DNA from: Streptomyces lavendulae subsp. lavendulae
GTDB lineage: Bacteria > Actinomycetota > Actinomycetes > Streptomycetales > Streptomycetaceae
NCBI RefSeq assembly: GCF_002803845.1
Contig: NZ_CP024985.1
Coordinates: forward strand, 558,001 to 622,000
DNA: 64,000 bases
Reading direction: 5' to 3'
This document shows, in pieces, positions 7,900 to 15,735 of this stretch. A model generated the notes under the pieces. It was not told the origin of the DNA and did no database searches. It saw only the letters and a program-made list of their open reading frames with translations. The translations under genes were made by a program, and so were the position numbers. The first letter of the stretch is position 1. Every line of letters starts with the position of its first letter.

Positions 7900-8442
7900 A
7901 TGACCGACACGCCCGACAGTCCCGCGACCCCCTTCTCCCGGATCAAGGTCCGCGCCGGGGCCGTCGTCTTCTGCGGCGACGACGTCGCGCTCATCCGGCG
8001 GGAGCGCGCCGGCTCCGTCCACTACACCCCTCCCGGCGGCAACGTCGAGGACGGCGAGGACTTCCGGCAGGCCCTTCGCCGGGAACTCGGCGAAGAGCTC
8101 GCACTCGACGTGGACCAGGCGGACGGCGGTGACCTCATGTGGGTCGTCGACCAGCGCGTCACCCGCCCGGGCCCCACCCCGTCACCGCGCAAGATCCACT
8201 TGATCTACCGCCTCCACATCACCCCGGAGGTCCGCGCCCGCCTGGCCACGCAGGAGCTGGACGAACTCCCGGACGGCAGCCACGAGGTCGGCTTCATCGA
8301 GTGGGTCCCGTACCGCGACGCCGCCCGGCTGCCGGTCTTCCCGCCCATCGGGGCGGCCCTCGCGGCCCTGGACCACCCCCGCGCGCCGGTCGCCGACCCC
8401 GCCCTCGACGCCGTCACGGACGCGAACTACACCTGGGTCTGA
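7900..8442 (+). CDS. NUDIX hydrolase
   Basis: Hydrolase of a nucleoside diphosphate linked to another moiety, 180 residues. The Nudix box runs from Gly47 to Glu66: GNVEDGE (47-53), RE (61-62) and the metal-binding EE pair (65-66). PPGG just before the box is typical of MutT-like members. The substrate cannot be read from the sequence. There is no Shine-Dalgarno site before the ATG; a promoter-like GATACT ends 7 bases upstream, so the message is probably leaderless. It is divergent from MarR with 116 bp between the starts, so MarR could influence it as well. Confidence 0.9.
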   Translation: MTDTPDSPATPFSRIKVRAGAVVFCGDDVALIRRERAGSVHYTPPGGNVEDGEDFRQALRRELGEELALDVDQADGGDLMWVVDQRVTRPGPTPSPRKIHLIYRLHITPEVRARLATQELDELPDGSHEVGFIEWVPYRDAARLPVFPPIGAALAALDHPRAPVADPALDAVTDANYTWV

Positions 8443-8540
8443 TCCGCGGGCGGCCGCCGGGCTGCGAACCCGAGCGGAGGCCCAGGGCACTGTGCTGGAC
8501 GACCCCGGCGGGGACGTCCTCGCGGCCCGCCGTCATGGGG

Positions 8541-8695
8541 TACAGTGGATCTTGAGCTCGCCGCCGCGGACAGCAGTGGTCGGCCCGGCGTTGGTGGTCC
8601 AAGGAAAGACACCCCACTTCCCGTGGGGGAATGCAGGTGCAAGGCCTGCCCAGCGCTCGATCGAGGCCCCGGATTCCCTGTGGAATCCGGGGCCT
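8541..8695 (+). ncRNA. Candidate structured small RNA or 5' regulatory RNA
   Basis: This lies in the 356 bp gap between the NUDIX and MurG-like genes, which holds no convincing protein. A -10-like TACAGT (8541-8546) would start a transcript near 8553. The RNA can form a closed multi-branch fold. P1 pairs 8587-8594 with 8650-8657; P2 is a 6 bp hairpin (8612-8617 with 8623-8628); P3 is a 5 bp hairpin (8633-8637 with 8645-8649) with loop TGCAAGG. The 17-base single-stranded joiner CCAAGGAAAGACA and the short GAAT joiner look like conserved-core sequence. A 14 bp terminator ends it. It could be an independent RNA of about 140 nt or a riboswitch-like attenuator for the gene 100 bp downstream. I could not assign it to a known family from memory. 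Confidence 0.45.
8664..8695. terminator. Strong hairpin terminator
   Basis: A perfect 14 bp stem, 8664-8677 with 8682-8695, encloses the loop CTGT. It ends the NUDIX transcript and/or the candidate small RNA, and precedes the MurG-like gene by about 100 bp. Confidence 0.75.
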
Positions 8696-8798
8696 TCGTG
8701 TTGCGGTCCCGTCCTGCCCGAGACCACGACCATGGGCCGTGACCACGGTCGCGACCCCCGGTCGTGGTCATCGGCCGTCGAACAGTAGGGTGAGCCGG

Positions 8799-9971
8799 GT
8801 GGATACTCCCTCGCTCCCGCGTTCTTTCCGGCTGCTCGTGACGGGTGGCGGCACCGGCGGTCATACCTATCCGGCCCTGACTGCGGTCCGGACCCTGCAG
8901 GGTCGGCTCGCAGCTGCGGGCGGCACCCTGGACGTCCTGTGGATCGGCACCCAGGACGGTCTTGAGGCGCGCGTCGCCCCGGCGGAGGGCATCGCCTTCA
9001 AGACGGTGGCCACGGGGAAGATCCGCCGCTCGTCGAACCCGCTGAAGATGCTGTCGGCCGCGAACGTCAAGGACATGGCCCGGGTGCCGCTCGGTGTGGC
9101 ACAGGCCCGTGCGATCGTCTCCGAGTTCCAGCCGGACGTCGTCCTGGCGACGGGCGGGTACGTCGCGGTTCCGGCCGGTCTGGCCGCGCGGCTCAACCGG
9201 CGTCCGCTGGTCCTGCACGAGCAGACCGTCCGGCTGGGCCTGGCCAACCGGAAGCTCGCGAGTTCGGCCACCCGGATCGCGGTGTCCTCGGAGTCGTCGC
9301 TGGCCCTGCTGCCCGCCGATGTCCGGGACCGCGCGGTCGTCACCGGCAACCCGGTGCGGCCCGAGGTGCTGTCCGGTCACCCGGACAAGGCGGTCGAGGC
9401 GCTGGCCCTGTACGGGTTCGACCGGCGGCTGCCGACGGTCTACGTGACCGGTGGCGCGCAGGGTGCCCAGCAGATCAACGGCGTCGTGCGGGACCTGCTG
9501 CCCTGGCTGCTGAGCCACGCGAACGTGATCCACCAGTGCGGCCCGGCGAACGTGGAGGAACTCCGCAGCGCCGCCGCCACCCTGGACCCGGTCCTCGCCG
9601 GGCGGTACCACCTGACCGGTTTCGTCGGGCCGGAGCTGCCCGACGTGCTGGCGCTGGCCGATGTCGTGCTGTCGCGCAGCGGGGCCGGGACGCTGGCGGA
9701 GCTGACCGCGCTGGGCAAGCCGGCCGTGTTCGTTCCGCTGGCCACCTCCGCGGGCAACGAGCAGGCCCACAACGCCCAGCACCTGGCCGACGCGGGCGCG
9801 GCGGTCGCCCTGCTGGGCGAGGTCACGGCGCACGCCCTCGGGGACGCTCTGGGCCCGCTGCTGACCGACCCCGGTCGGCGTATGGCGATGGCCGAGCGGG
9901 CACGTGCGTACGGCAGGCCGGACGCCGCGGACCGGCTCGTGGACGTGATCCTGGCCGCGGCGAACGGCTGA
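8799..9971 (+). CDS. MurG-like GT-B N-acetylglucosaminyltransferase
   Basis: Glycosyltransferase of the MurG family (GT28), 390 residues. MurG transfers GlcNAc from UDP-GlcNAc to lipid I on the inner face of the membrane. Family motifs occur in order: GGGTGGH (16-22, the N-terminal acceptor-side loop), LATGGYV, HEQTVRLGLANRK, VTGGAQGAQQIN and SRSGAGTLAELTALGKPAVF followed by NEQAHNAQHL. MurG itself usually reads HQ at that last motif. The gene is not beside ftsW or murC as the cell-division-cluster murG would be, so it is probably a paralogue and may act on a different lipid-linked or soluble acceptor (inference). The GTG at 8799 is chosen because AGGGTGAG lies at suitable spacing; an in-frame GTG at 8790 is possible. 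Confidence 0.88.
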   Translation: MDTPSLPRSFRLLVTGGGTGGHTYPALTAVRTLQGRLAAAGGTLDVLWIGTQDGLEARVAPAEGIAFKTVATGKIRRSSNPLKMLSAANVKDMARVPLGVAQARAIVSEFQPDVVLATGGYVAVPAGLAARLNRRPLVLHEQTVRLGLANRKLASSATRIAVSSESSLALLPADVRDRAVVTGNPVRPEVLSGHPDKAVEALALYGFDRRLPTVYVTGGAQGAQQINGVVRDLLPWLLSHANVIHQCGPANVEELRSAAATLDPVLAGRYHLTGFVGPELPDVLALADVVLSRSGAGTLAELTALGKPAVFVPLATSAGNEQAHNAQHLADAGAAVALLGEVTAHALGDALGPLLTDPGRRMAMAERARAYGRPDAADRLVDVILAAANG

Positions 9972-9973
9972 CC

Positions 9974-10010
9974 GGTGGGGGGGCGGTGCCGGCCGGCACC
10001 GCCCCCCACC
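9974..10010. terminator. Long GC hairpin terminator
   Basis: Directly after the MurG-like stop, arms of 19 and 18 bases (9974-9992 and 9993-10010) pair with a single bulge and almost no loop. It lies between convergent genes and can stop both transcripts. Confidence 0.7.
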
Positions 10011-10040
10011 CCCTCTTGCCGGGGAACGGGTGGCCGGGGT

Positions 10041-10661
10041 CTAGGCGACCTGCCACCAGTGGTCGTCGCCGTAGCTGGTGCTGCAGGTGTAGACGCCGAC
10101 CCGGAGGTCGTTGGCGCCGTCCGCCAGGCCCGCGACGTCCAGGCACACGGGGCGGCCGGCCTGGGAGGACTTGGCGTTCACGAGCTGGAACGCCTTGCCC
10201 GACGAGTCCCAGGCCTGGTACCAGAGCTGGTTGTCGGCGGTGGTGTTCTGGCAGGGGTAGAACCCGACCGGCGAGTTTCCGGGCACGCCGGTGCCGGGCA
10301 GGTCCAGGCACAGGCCGCCGTTCTTGACGTTGCGGATCAGGAATCCGTCGACGCCGTCGGTGAGGTCCCACATCTGGTTGTCCCCGGCGCCCCGGATGCA
10401 GTCGTGCTGCTGCACGATGCTCCCCATGTTCGGCGCACCGAGGTCGGGCACGTCGAGGCATTTGTGCGTCGTGTAGTTGAACAGCAGGGTGTTGTACACC
10501 GACTCCGCGCGGGCCTGCGAGGGGCCGGCGGTCAGCAGGTTGAGGGCCAGCGCGGACAGGACCGCGAGGACCGCGGCCGCGGCGCGTAAGCGGTACGGGC
10601 GGTGCGGTGAGGTGCGCCGCGTGACGTCGGTACGTGCGGGCAGGGCGGTGTTCTGGTGCAT
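10041..10661 (-). CDS. Secreted ricin-type beta-trefoil lectin
   Basis: 206 residues. The N-terminus is a Sec-type signal peptide: basic region to about residue 26, hydrophobic core 27-44, probable cleavage after the Ala of QARA (residue 52). The mature part is one ricin-type trefoil, with the repeated Q-x-W signature QMW (96-98) and QLW (145-147) and a degenerate third (HWW, 201-203). KCLD, LCLD and VCLD open the three lobes and Cys pairs are present. It should bind galactose- or xylose-type glycans outside the cell. No catalytic domain is attached, unlike most streptomycete proteins with this module. GGGAAGGAA lies just before the ATG. It is divergent from the RpiR gene. Confidence 0.9.
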   Translation of the reverse strand: MHQNTALPARTDVTRRTSPHRPYRLRAAAAVLAVLSALALNLLTAGPSQARAESVYNTLLFNYTTHKCLDVPDLGAPNMGSIVQQHDCIRGAGDNQMWDLTDGVDGFLIRNVKNGGLCLDLPGTGVPGNSPVGFYPCQNTTADNQLWYQAWDSSGKAFQLVNAKSSQAGRPVCLDVAGLADGANDLRVGVYTCSTSYGDDHWWQVA

Positions 10662-10888
10662 GCGGTTCCTTCCCGGGTGCGGACCGGCGGTAGCGGTCCG
10701 TCAGGTGGTGGCCGCGCCGAGGGGCGGGCTCCGAAGGGCTGTTGCGCCGTACAGAACGCTCTGTGGGACCGGTACCGAAGGCCGTCCGTCGTCCGTCGCG
10801 TCGCGGGGAACGGCCGCGGCCCGCGACGAAGAAGAATTCTCCGTCGAGGGCAACACTTTCGGCGCCGGGAGCCGGAACGGTCAAGGTT

Positions 10889-10920
10889 CTTGACGGGCGC
10901 GCGTCAAGTTGGCGGATAAT
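10889..10920 (+). promoter_or_regulatory. rpiR promoter with overlapping inverted repeat
   Basis: A -35 TTGACG (10890-10895) and -10 GATAAT (10915-10920) are 19 bp apart. The inverted repeat CTTGACG-N6-CGTCAAG (10889-10908) covers the -35 and the spacer. The ATG at 10929 is 8 bases after the -10, so the transcript is probably leaderless. The repeat is the natural candidate for autoregulation by the RpiR protein. Confidence 0.65.
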
Positions 10921-10928
10921 TGTTCTTC

Positions 10929-11807
10929 ATGGACCAGATACTCGACCGCGTCCGCGCGCTCCGGGGCGAACTCCCCGACGCGCAGCGGGCCCTCGCCGTC
11001 TTCATCCTCGACGACCCGGCCGGCGCCTCCGCCCGGACGATCCTCGAACTGGCCGCCGCCGTGGGCGTGTCCACCGGGAGCATCACCAGGCTCTGCCGCG
11101 CCCTCGGACTCGCGGGCTACTCCCAGCTGCGCCTCGCGCTCGCCGCCGACCAGGGCGCCCGGGACGCCCGGGGCACCACCTGGCGCGAGGACATCGGCAC
11201 CGACATCGGCGCGCACGACTCCGTCGAGCAGGTCGCCGCGGCCGTGGCGGCGACGGTCTCGGGCGTGGTGACCCGCACCGTCGAGGGCCTCGACCTCGCG
11301 GTGCTGGAAGAGGCCGCCGACCGGATCGCGGCCGCCCGCCGGATCGAACTCTTCGGGGTCGGCGGCAGCGGCACCATGGCCGTGGAGTTCCAGCAGCGGC
11401 TGTACCGGATCGGCCTGCCCGTCTGGTCCTGGAGCGACACCCATGTGGCGCTGACGGGCGCCGCCGTCCTCGGCCGCGACGACGTGGCCCTCGTCCTCTC
11501 GCACAGCGGCGGCACCCGCGAGCCCCGTGACGTCCTGGCGGAGGCCGCTTCCCGGGGCGCCACCACGATCGCCGTGACCGACGTCCCCGCGTCGCCGCTC
11601 GCCGCGCACGCGGATCTGATCCTCGCCACCCGGGTGCGCGCCACCGGTCTCAGGTCGGAGGCCGTCCTGGCCCGCCACGCGCAGATGGCCGTCCTCGACG
11701 TGCTCTACGTGGCCGTGGCCCAGCGTACGTACGACAGCACGACCGTGGCGATGGCGGCCACGCAGGAGGCGGTCCGGCCCTACCGTGGCGACGGCGGCGG
11801 GAACTGA
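10929..11807 (+). CDS. RpiR-family regulator with SIS domain
   Basis: Sugar-phosphate-responsive transcription factor, 292 residues. The N-terminal helix-turn-helix spans about residues 1-75, with VGVSTGSITRLCRALGLAGY as the DNA-reading part. The SIS sugar-isomerase fold spans about 115-260, with ELFGVGGSGTMA and LVLSHSGGTRE forming the phosphosugar pocket. RpiR proteins usually control the sugar or amino-sugar genes beside them. Here the next gene, 47 bp downstream, is an N-acetylglucosamine-kinase-like protein, which fits a GlcNAc or MurNAc sensing role (inference). The ATG at 10929 is preferred to a TTG nine bases earlier, since the promoter puts the mRNA start at this ATG. Confidence 0.92.
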   Translation: MDQILDRVRALRGELPDAQRALAVFILDDPAGASARTILELAAAVGVSTGSITRLCRALGLAGYSQLRLALAADQGARDARGTTWREDIGTDIGAHDSVEQVAAAVAATVSGVVTRTVEGLDLAVLEEAADRIAAARRIELFGVGGSGTMAVEFQQRLYRIGLPVWSWSDTHVALTGAAVLGRDDVALVLSHSGGTREPRDVLAEAASRGATTIAVTDVPASPLAAHADLILATRVRATGLRSEAVLARHAQMAVLDVLYVAVAQRTYDSTTVAMAATQEAVRPYRGDGGGN

Positions 11808-11854
11808 CGGCCCGGGAGGCCGCCCGCGCGCCCTGGACGAGTGGGAGGCGGGAC

Positions 11855-12799
11855 ATGACGCTGGTGCTGGGGATCGACGGCGGGGGCTCCACCCTGCGCG
11901 CGGCGGTCGCGGACGCCCGTGGCGGGCCGCCTCTGGCCATGTCGGCGGCGGGGGCGGGCAACGCCCGGAGCGTGCCGGAGACGGTGCTCGCGGAGCGGCT
12001 GGCGCAGGTCGTCGCGGAGGCGGTGCCCCCGGGGCGGGCGGCGGACGTGCGCTGCGTCGTCGCCGGGTTCGCCGGGTCCGGGGTGCCCGGGCGGGCGGGC
12101 GACCGCGGGCAGGGCGTGGCCGGGCGGGCGCTGTCGGCCGCCCTGCTCCGCAACGGGGTGACCGGAGCCCGTGTGCGCGTCGCCGCCGACTCCGAGATCG
12201 CCTTCGCCGGGGCCCCGGGCACTCCGCCGGACGGCCTCGTGGTCATCTCGGGCACGGGCGCGGCCGCCGCCCGGATGCGGGACCACCGCCTCGCCGCGAC
12301 CGCGGACGGCTGCGGCTGGCTGACCGGCGACGACGGGAGCGGCTTCTGGATCGCCCGTGAGGGCGTACGCCGCGCCCTGCGCGCGGCCGACGGGCGCGGG
12401 CCCGCGACGCTGCTGGTCGACCGGTTGGCCGAGGCGTTCGACGCACCTGCCGCGGACCCGGTGTCGGTGCGGTTCGCCCTCGTCGACGGCGCCCTCGCCG
12501 CGTCCGGACCCGCCTTGGCACGGTACTGCCCCGTGGTGGTCGGGGCGGCCGTCGACGGGGACGCGGTGGCGGGCCGGATCCTCGACGAAGCCGCCGACCT
12601 GCTCGCCGAGAGCGCGCGGGCCCTGCGGCCGCGACACGGCGAACCCCTGGTCACGGCGGGAGGGCTGCTGGGACGGCGGGGCCCGCTGCTGGAGCGCTTC
12701 ACCCGCCGCGCGTCCCGGTGGGAGCTGGTCCCGCATCCGGTGCGGGACGGGCTCGCGGGGGCGGTGGCGCTCGCCCGGACGTTGCCCCTCCAGCCGTAG
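11855..12799 (+). CDS. BadF/BadG-type ATPase, N-acetylglucosamine-kinase-like
   Basis: Actin-fold sugar kinase of the BadF/BadG/BcrA/BcrD family that includes mammalian-type GlcNAc kinase; 314 residues. The phosphate-1 loop is DGGGST (8-13), VISGTGAAAA marks the phosphate-2/adenosine region, and GDDGSGFWI closes the core. The expected reaction is ATP-dependent phosphorylation of an amino sugar such as GlcNAc, feeding catabolism or cell-wall recycling. The specific sugar is inferred from family and from the preceding RpiR gene. GGGAGG lies immediately upstream of the ATG. It ends 57 bp before the convergent stop of the solute-binding-like gene. Confidence 0.85.
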   Translation: MTLVLGIDGGGSTLRAAVADARGGPPLAMSAAGAGNARSVPETVLAERLAQVVAEAVPPGRAADVRCVVAGFAGSGVPGRAGDRGQGVAGRALSAALLRNGVTGARVRVAADSEIAFAGAPGTPPDGLVVISGTGAAAARMRDHRLAATADGCGWLTGDDGSGFWIAREGVRRALRAADGRGPATLLVDRLAEAFDAPAADPVSVRFALVDGALAASGPALARYCPVVVGAAVDGDAVAGRILDEAADLLAESARALRPRHGEPLVTAGGLLGRRGPLLERFTRRASRWELVPHPVRDGLAGAVALARTLPLQP

Positions 12800-12855
12800 G
12801 GCGGTTGCCGTTCCCCGTACGGGGGGCGGCCGGGCCGGGAGGGACCGGGGGTGGT

Positions 12856-13968
12856 TCAGCCGGTGTGGCGGATCCGGAAGCGGGCGGGGTCCGACGGATC
12901 CCGGTCGACGACCTGGACCGGCGCCCAGGCCCACTGCCAGACGCCGATGCCCGGGGTACGGGAGAACCGGATCCGCCCGCGGGTGCCTTCGACCCTGACG
13001 TGCGGCCAGGACGCGGCGATGCCCGCCCGGTCCGGGCCGTGGGAACGCAGCACGCCGGCGAGGACGGTGACCGTGTCGTAGCCCTCGAAGGCGACGAAGG
13101 AGGGCTCTTCGGCCAGCCGCTCGCGCAGAGCCTTCCCGACCCGTGTGCCGAGCGGGCCGAAGCGCTCGGGCAGGTAGCGCAGGAACGGGACCCCGGCGCC
13201 GAGGGGGCCCAGCAGCTGCGCCCATTGCGGGAACTCCGGCTGCCCGGCCGGAGCGCCGATCAGGACCCCGTCGAGGCGCCGGTCCCGGCGGACGTGCTCG
13301 ACGATCGGTACGGCCGGCTCCGGATGGCCGGCCAGCAGGAGGAGGGCCGTCGCCCGGTGGTCGACGAGTGCCTCGCACACGGCCCCGGGGTCGAGCTCAC
13401 GCACGTCGAGTTCGATGACGGTGGCACCGTGGGGCGCGAGGTGCTCCCGCAGGACGCGGGTCCCAGACGCCCAGTAGACGCTCGGATCGACCGCCACGGC
13501 GATGCGGCGGTGACCGGCTGCGAGGAGGAAGTCGGCGTAGATCCGCCAGCCGTGGGACTGTGCCGGTGCGAGGCGCGCGACCCAGGGCGTCGGCCGTTCG
13601 GTGAGCGCGTCGAGGACCGCCGACGAGCAGAGGAACGGCAGGCCGAGGGCGTCCGCCCGGGCGGCGGCCGTCCGGGCGACGACGCTGTGGTACTCCCCCA
13701 CCACGGCGGCCACGCCCAGCCGGTGCAGGTCCTCGACGGCCGCCGCGGCCCGCTGCGGATCGGCCGCGGTGTCCCGGACCACCAGCTCCAGGGGGCTTCC
13801 CGAGATCCCACCGGCGTCGTTGACCTCGCGCACGGCCAGATCGACTCCGGCGAGCAGGTGCCGCCCCGCTTCGACCCAGCCGGGCCGGGTCAGCGGAACG
13901 AGGGCGCCGATGCGGAGGGGGGATCCCTCGGTCCGTACCGCCGCGGAAGACGAAGGGGGTGTGTTCAT
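12856..13968 (-). CDS. Type 1 periplasmic-binding-fold protein lacking a signal peptide
   Basis: 370 residues resembling the Leu/Ile/Val- or amide-binding receptor family (Peripla_BP_6): LRIGALVPLTRPG at the start, GVDLAVREVNDAGGISG, AVVGEYHSVV and FVAFEGYDTV are in family order. These proteins normally sit outside the membrane as ABC-importer receptors. Here the ATG at 13968 gives a short polar N-terminus (MNTPPSSSAAV) with no hydrophobic core and no lipobox. Upstream in-frame codons add only Arg-rich sequence. It may be a cytoplasmic ligand sensor like AmiC, or the product of a gene that lost its signal sequence. No importer genes are adjacent. ACGGGAG precedes the start. Confidence 0.75.
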   Translation of the reverse strand: MNTPPSSSAAVRTEGSPLRIGALVPLTRPGWVEAGRHLLAGVDLAVREVNDAGGISGSPLELVVRDTAADPQRAAAAVEDLHRLGVAAVVGEYHSVVARTAAARADALGLPFLCSSAVLDALTERPTPWVARLAPAQSHGWRIYADFLLAAGHRRIAVAVDPSVYWASGTRVLREHLAPHGATVIELDVRELDPGAVCEALVDHRATALLLLAGHPEPAVPIVEHVRRDRRLDGVLIGAPAGQPEFPQWAQLLGPLGAGVPFLRYLPERFGPLGTRVGKALRERLAEEPSFVAFEGYDTVTVLAGVLRSHGPDRAGIAASWPHVRVEGTRGRIRFSRTPGIGVWQWAWAPVQVVDRDPSDPARFRIRHTG

Positions 13969-14148
13969 GCGGTGGCGTCTCCCGTGTGGCGATCCGGCCG
14001 GGGTGTGCTCCGGCGACCGTGCGGGACATTGCATCCACCCCTTGACCGGGCCGCAACCGATTATCCGTTCGCCGGGCCGTGGGCGGCGGGACCGTCGACG
14101 GTGAAAACCGGTCGACACGGCTGCCGTGCGGGGCGTTTGCTGGCCGGC

Positions 14149-14688
14149 ATGTCAGAGCTGCGTACCGACCGTCTTCTGCTCCGCCGGTGGCGGGATCACG
14201 ATCTCGGACCTTGGGCGGCCATGAACGCCGACCCCGAGGTGCGGGAACATCTGGGGGAACCGCTCACGCGGAAGCAGAGCGATGACGAGGTGGCGCGCAT
14301 GCGCGCGGAGTTCGACGCGCGGGGCTTCGGCTGGTGGGCACTCGAATCACGGGGCACCGGTGAGTTCCTCGGGCGCGCCGGGCTGGACGCGGTGGACGGT
14401 GGTATGCCGTTCGCGGGGGTGGATGTCGGGTGGCGATTGGTACGTTCGGCGTGGGGACACGGCTACGCCACCGAGGCCGGCCTCGCCTGCCTGGCCTTCG
14501 GCTTCGAGTCCCTCGGACTGCCGGAGATCCTCGCCTCGACGACCGTCGGCAACCTCCGTTCCCAGGCGGTGATGCGCCGCATCGGGATGACCCGCAACCC
14601 GGCTGACGACTTCGAGGACCCGAGCGTGCCGGAGGGGCCGCTCCGCCGTTGTGTGCTGTACCGGGCCCGTGCGGGAAGCAGACGCTGA
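14149..14688 (+). CDS. GNAT-family acetyltransferase, RimJ/RimL type
   Basis: 179 residues. The fold begins with LRTDRLLLRRWRDHDL (4-19), typical of RimJ/RimL/SpeG-like N-acetyltransferases. Strand 4 VDVGWRLV leads into the acetyl-CoA pyrophosphate loop WGHGYATEA (102-110), and NLRSQAVMRRIGM follows as the conserved C-terminal helix. It transfers acetyl from acetyl-CoA to an amine; the acceptor is not predictable. The ATG at 14149 immediately precedes the family N-terminus. No ribosome site is evident. It is divergent from the solute-binding-like gene with 180 bp between starts. Confidence 0.88.
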   Translation: MSELRTDRLLLRRWRDHDLGPWAAMNADPEVREHLGEPLTRKQSDDEVARMRAEFDARGFGWWALESRGTGEFLGRAGLDAVDGGMPFAGVDVGWRLVRSAWGHGYATEAGLACLAFGFESLGLPEILASTTVGNLRSQAVMRRIGMTRNPADDFEDPSVPEGPLRRCVLYRARAGSRR

Positions 14689-14955
14689 CGCGCATCACGA
14701 CGGGGCCGGTGCGACCCCGCCGCCGAAGTCCACCGCCTCCGCACCGGGCCGTCCGGGCGAGGCCGAGGGCAGGGCCCGTCCGGTACTCCGGCTCGACGAC
14801 GGCCGCGGCCGGCTCGTGGCGGTCTTCGAGACCTCCCGGCCGCGGACGGAGGTGGTCCTCGCCCCCGGCAGGGCGGTGTGTACGTGGACGACAAGGCCCG
14901 CGTGACGTACTGGAACAGCAGCGCGGAGGCCGCCGTGTCGCCGCTGTCCGCCCAC
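14689..14955 (+). pseudogene. Possible frameshifted remnant of a small protein
   Basis: The 358 bp between the acetyltransferase and the membrane-protein gene hold no intact gene. Two protein-like segments lie in different forward frames: LRLDDGRGRLVAVFETSRPR with TEVVLAPG, then VYVDDKARVTYWNSSAEA ending at TGA 14953-14955. A single frameshift near 14875 would join them. No start codon with a ribosome site precedes the first segment. This suggests a decayed gene end, but I cannot confirm homology. Confidence 0.25.
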
Positions 14956-15046
14956 TGACGGGGCCGCGTGGGCGCGAACGCGCACGAGGGCCCGCTCCAG
15001 GGGGCCGGTCCCCGGCGGGGCGGGCGCCGACGCTAGCGTGATCACC

Positions 15047-15709
15047 ATGTACGAGATCAAGGGCGTGAGAGCCACGCCGGGCGGACGTATCAGCGTCCGG
15101 TTCCACCAGCACGGCTACGTCGAAAGACCGGACCGGCGCGCCGGCCGCGTCGCCGAGACACTCTTCGGTGAGGGAGCCGGGTGCCTCACCGCACTGGTGC
15201 TGCTCGCATCGGTGGGCCTGTTCACCCTGCTCCGCAAGAACGGGGCGCCGGAGGCGGCCGTCACGGCCTGCATGTGGGTGTTCGTCGTGGCGGTCTGCTA
15301 CGGCGCGGTCATCGCCCTGTTGCACTGGGCCTCCGGGGTCGCCGACGTCCTGTTGATCGCGGTGACGTTCCCGGCGCTGCTGATCCCGGGCTACCGGCGC
15401 ATGCTGCTGCGCCGCTGGCGCGGCGGTGCTCCGGAGAGCGAGCCGGGGTGGGTTCCGGGGGCCGCTCTCTCCGGGGTGTGGCACCAGGTGGACCCGCAGG
15501 GCGGCGCCGTGGTGACGGTCCAGCGGACCGACGGATCCGTCACCGCGTACGTTCCCCCGGCCGACAAGGCCCGCAACCTGCACGACCACTTCGACACACT
15601 GCTGCGCCAGGGCCGCCCGGCCCCGGCCCCGTATCAGCAGCCGGCCTACGGCGCTCCGGGGTACCCGCCCCAGCCCTGGCAGGGGAACCCGGGCCACCGG
15701 CACGACTGA
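15047..15709 (+). CDS. Hypothetical membrane protein with Pro/Tyr-rich tail
   Basis: 220 residues of unknown function. Three hydrophobic segments at about 46-62, 70-92 and 99-116 follow a soluble N-terminus (MYEIKGVRATPGG). The C-terminal cytoplasmic-looking part ends in a low-complexity tail rich in Pro, Tyr, Gln and Gly (PYQQPAYGAPGYPPQPW). The ATG at 15047 is chosen over a GTG nine bases upstream because TAGCGT at 15034-15039 looks like a -10 that would start transcription on the ATG, giving a leaderless mRNA; the GTG overlaps that hexamer. Confidence 0.7.
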   Translation: MYEIKGVRATPGGRISVRFHQHGYVERPDRRAGRVAETLFGEGAGCLTALVLLASVGLFTLLRKNGAPEAAVTACMWVFVVAVCYGAVIALLHWASGVADVLLIAVTFPALLIPGYRRMLLRRWRGGAPESEPGWVPGAALSGVWHQVDPQGGAVVTVQRTDGSVTAYVPPADKARNLHDHFDTLLRQGRPAPAPYQQPAYGAPGYPPQPWQGNPGHRHD

Positions 15710-15735
15710 CCCGGCCCCACCCAGCCACCCGCTAC

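Noticed and set aside
8541..8700. Cobalamin riboswitch
   Set aside because: Only a short stretch resembles the core; the remaining conserved elements and a cobalamin-related downstream gene are missing.
12803..12830. CCCCGTACGGGG as terminator between the kinase and solute-binding genes
   Set aside because: The 6 bp palindrome has no loop and no T-run; too weak to call.
13969..14118. Longer N-terminus for the solute-binding-fold protein
   Set aside because: The added 50 residues are Arg/Pro-rich, lack a signal peptide and run into the divergent promoter region; the ATG at 13968 has its own ribosome site.
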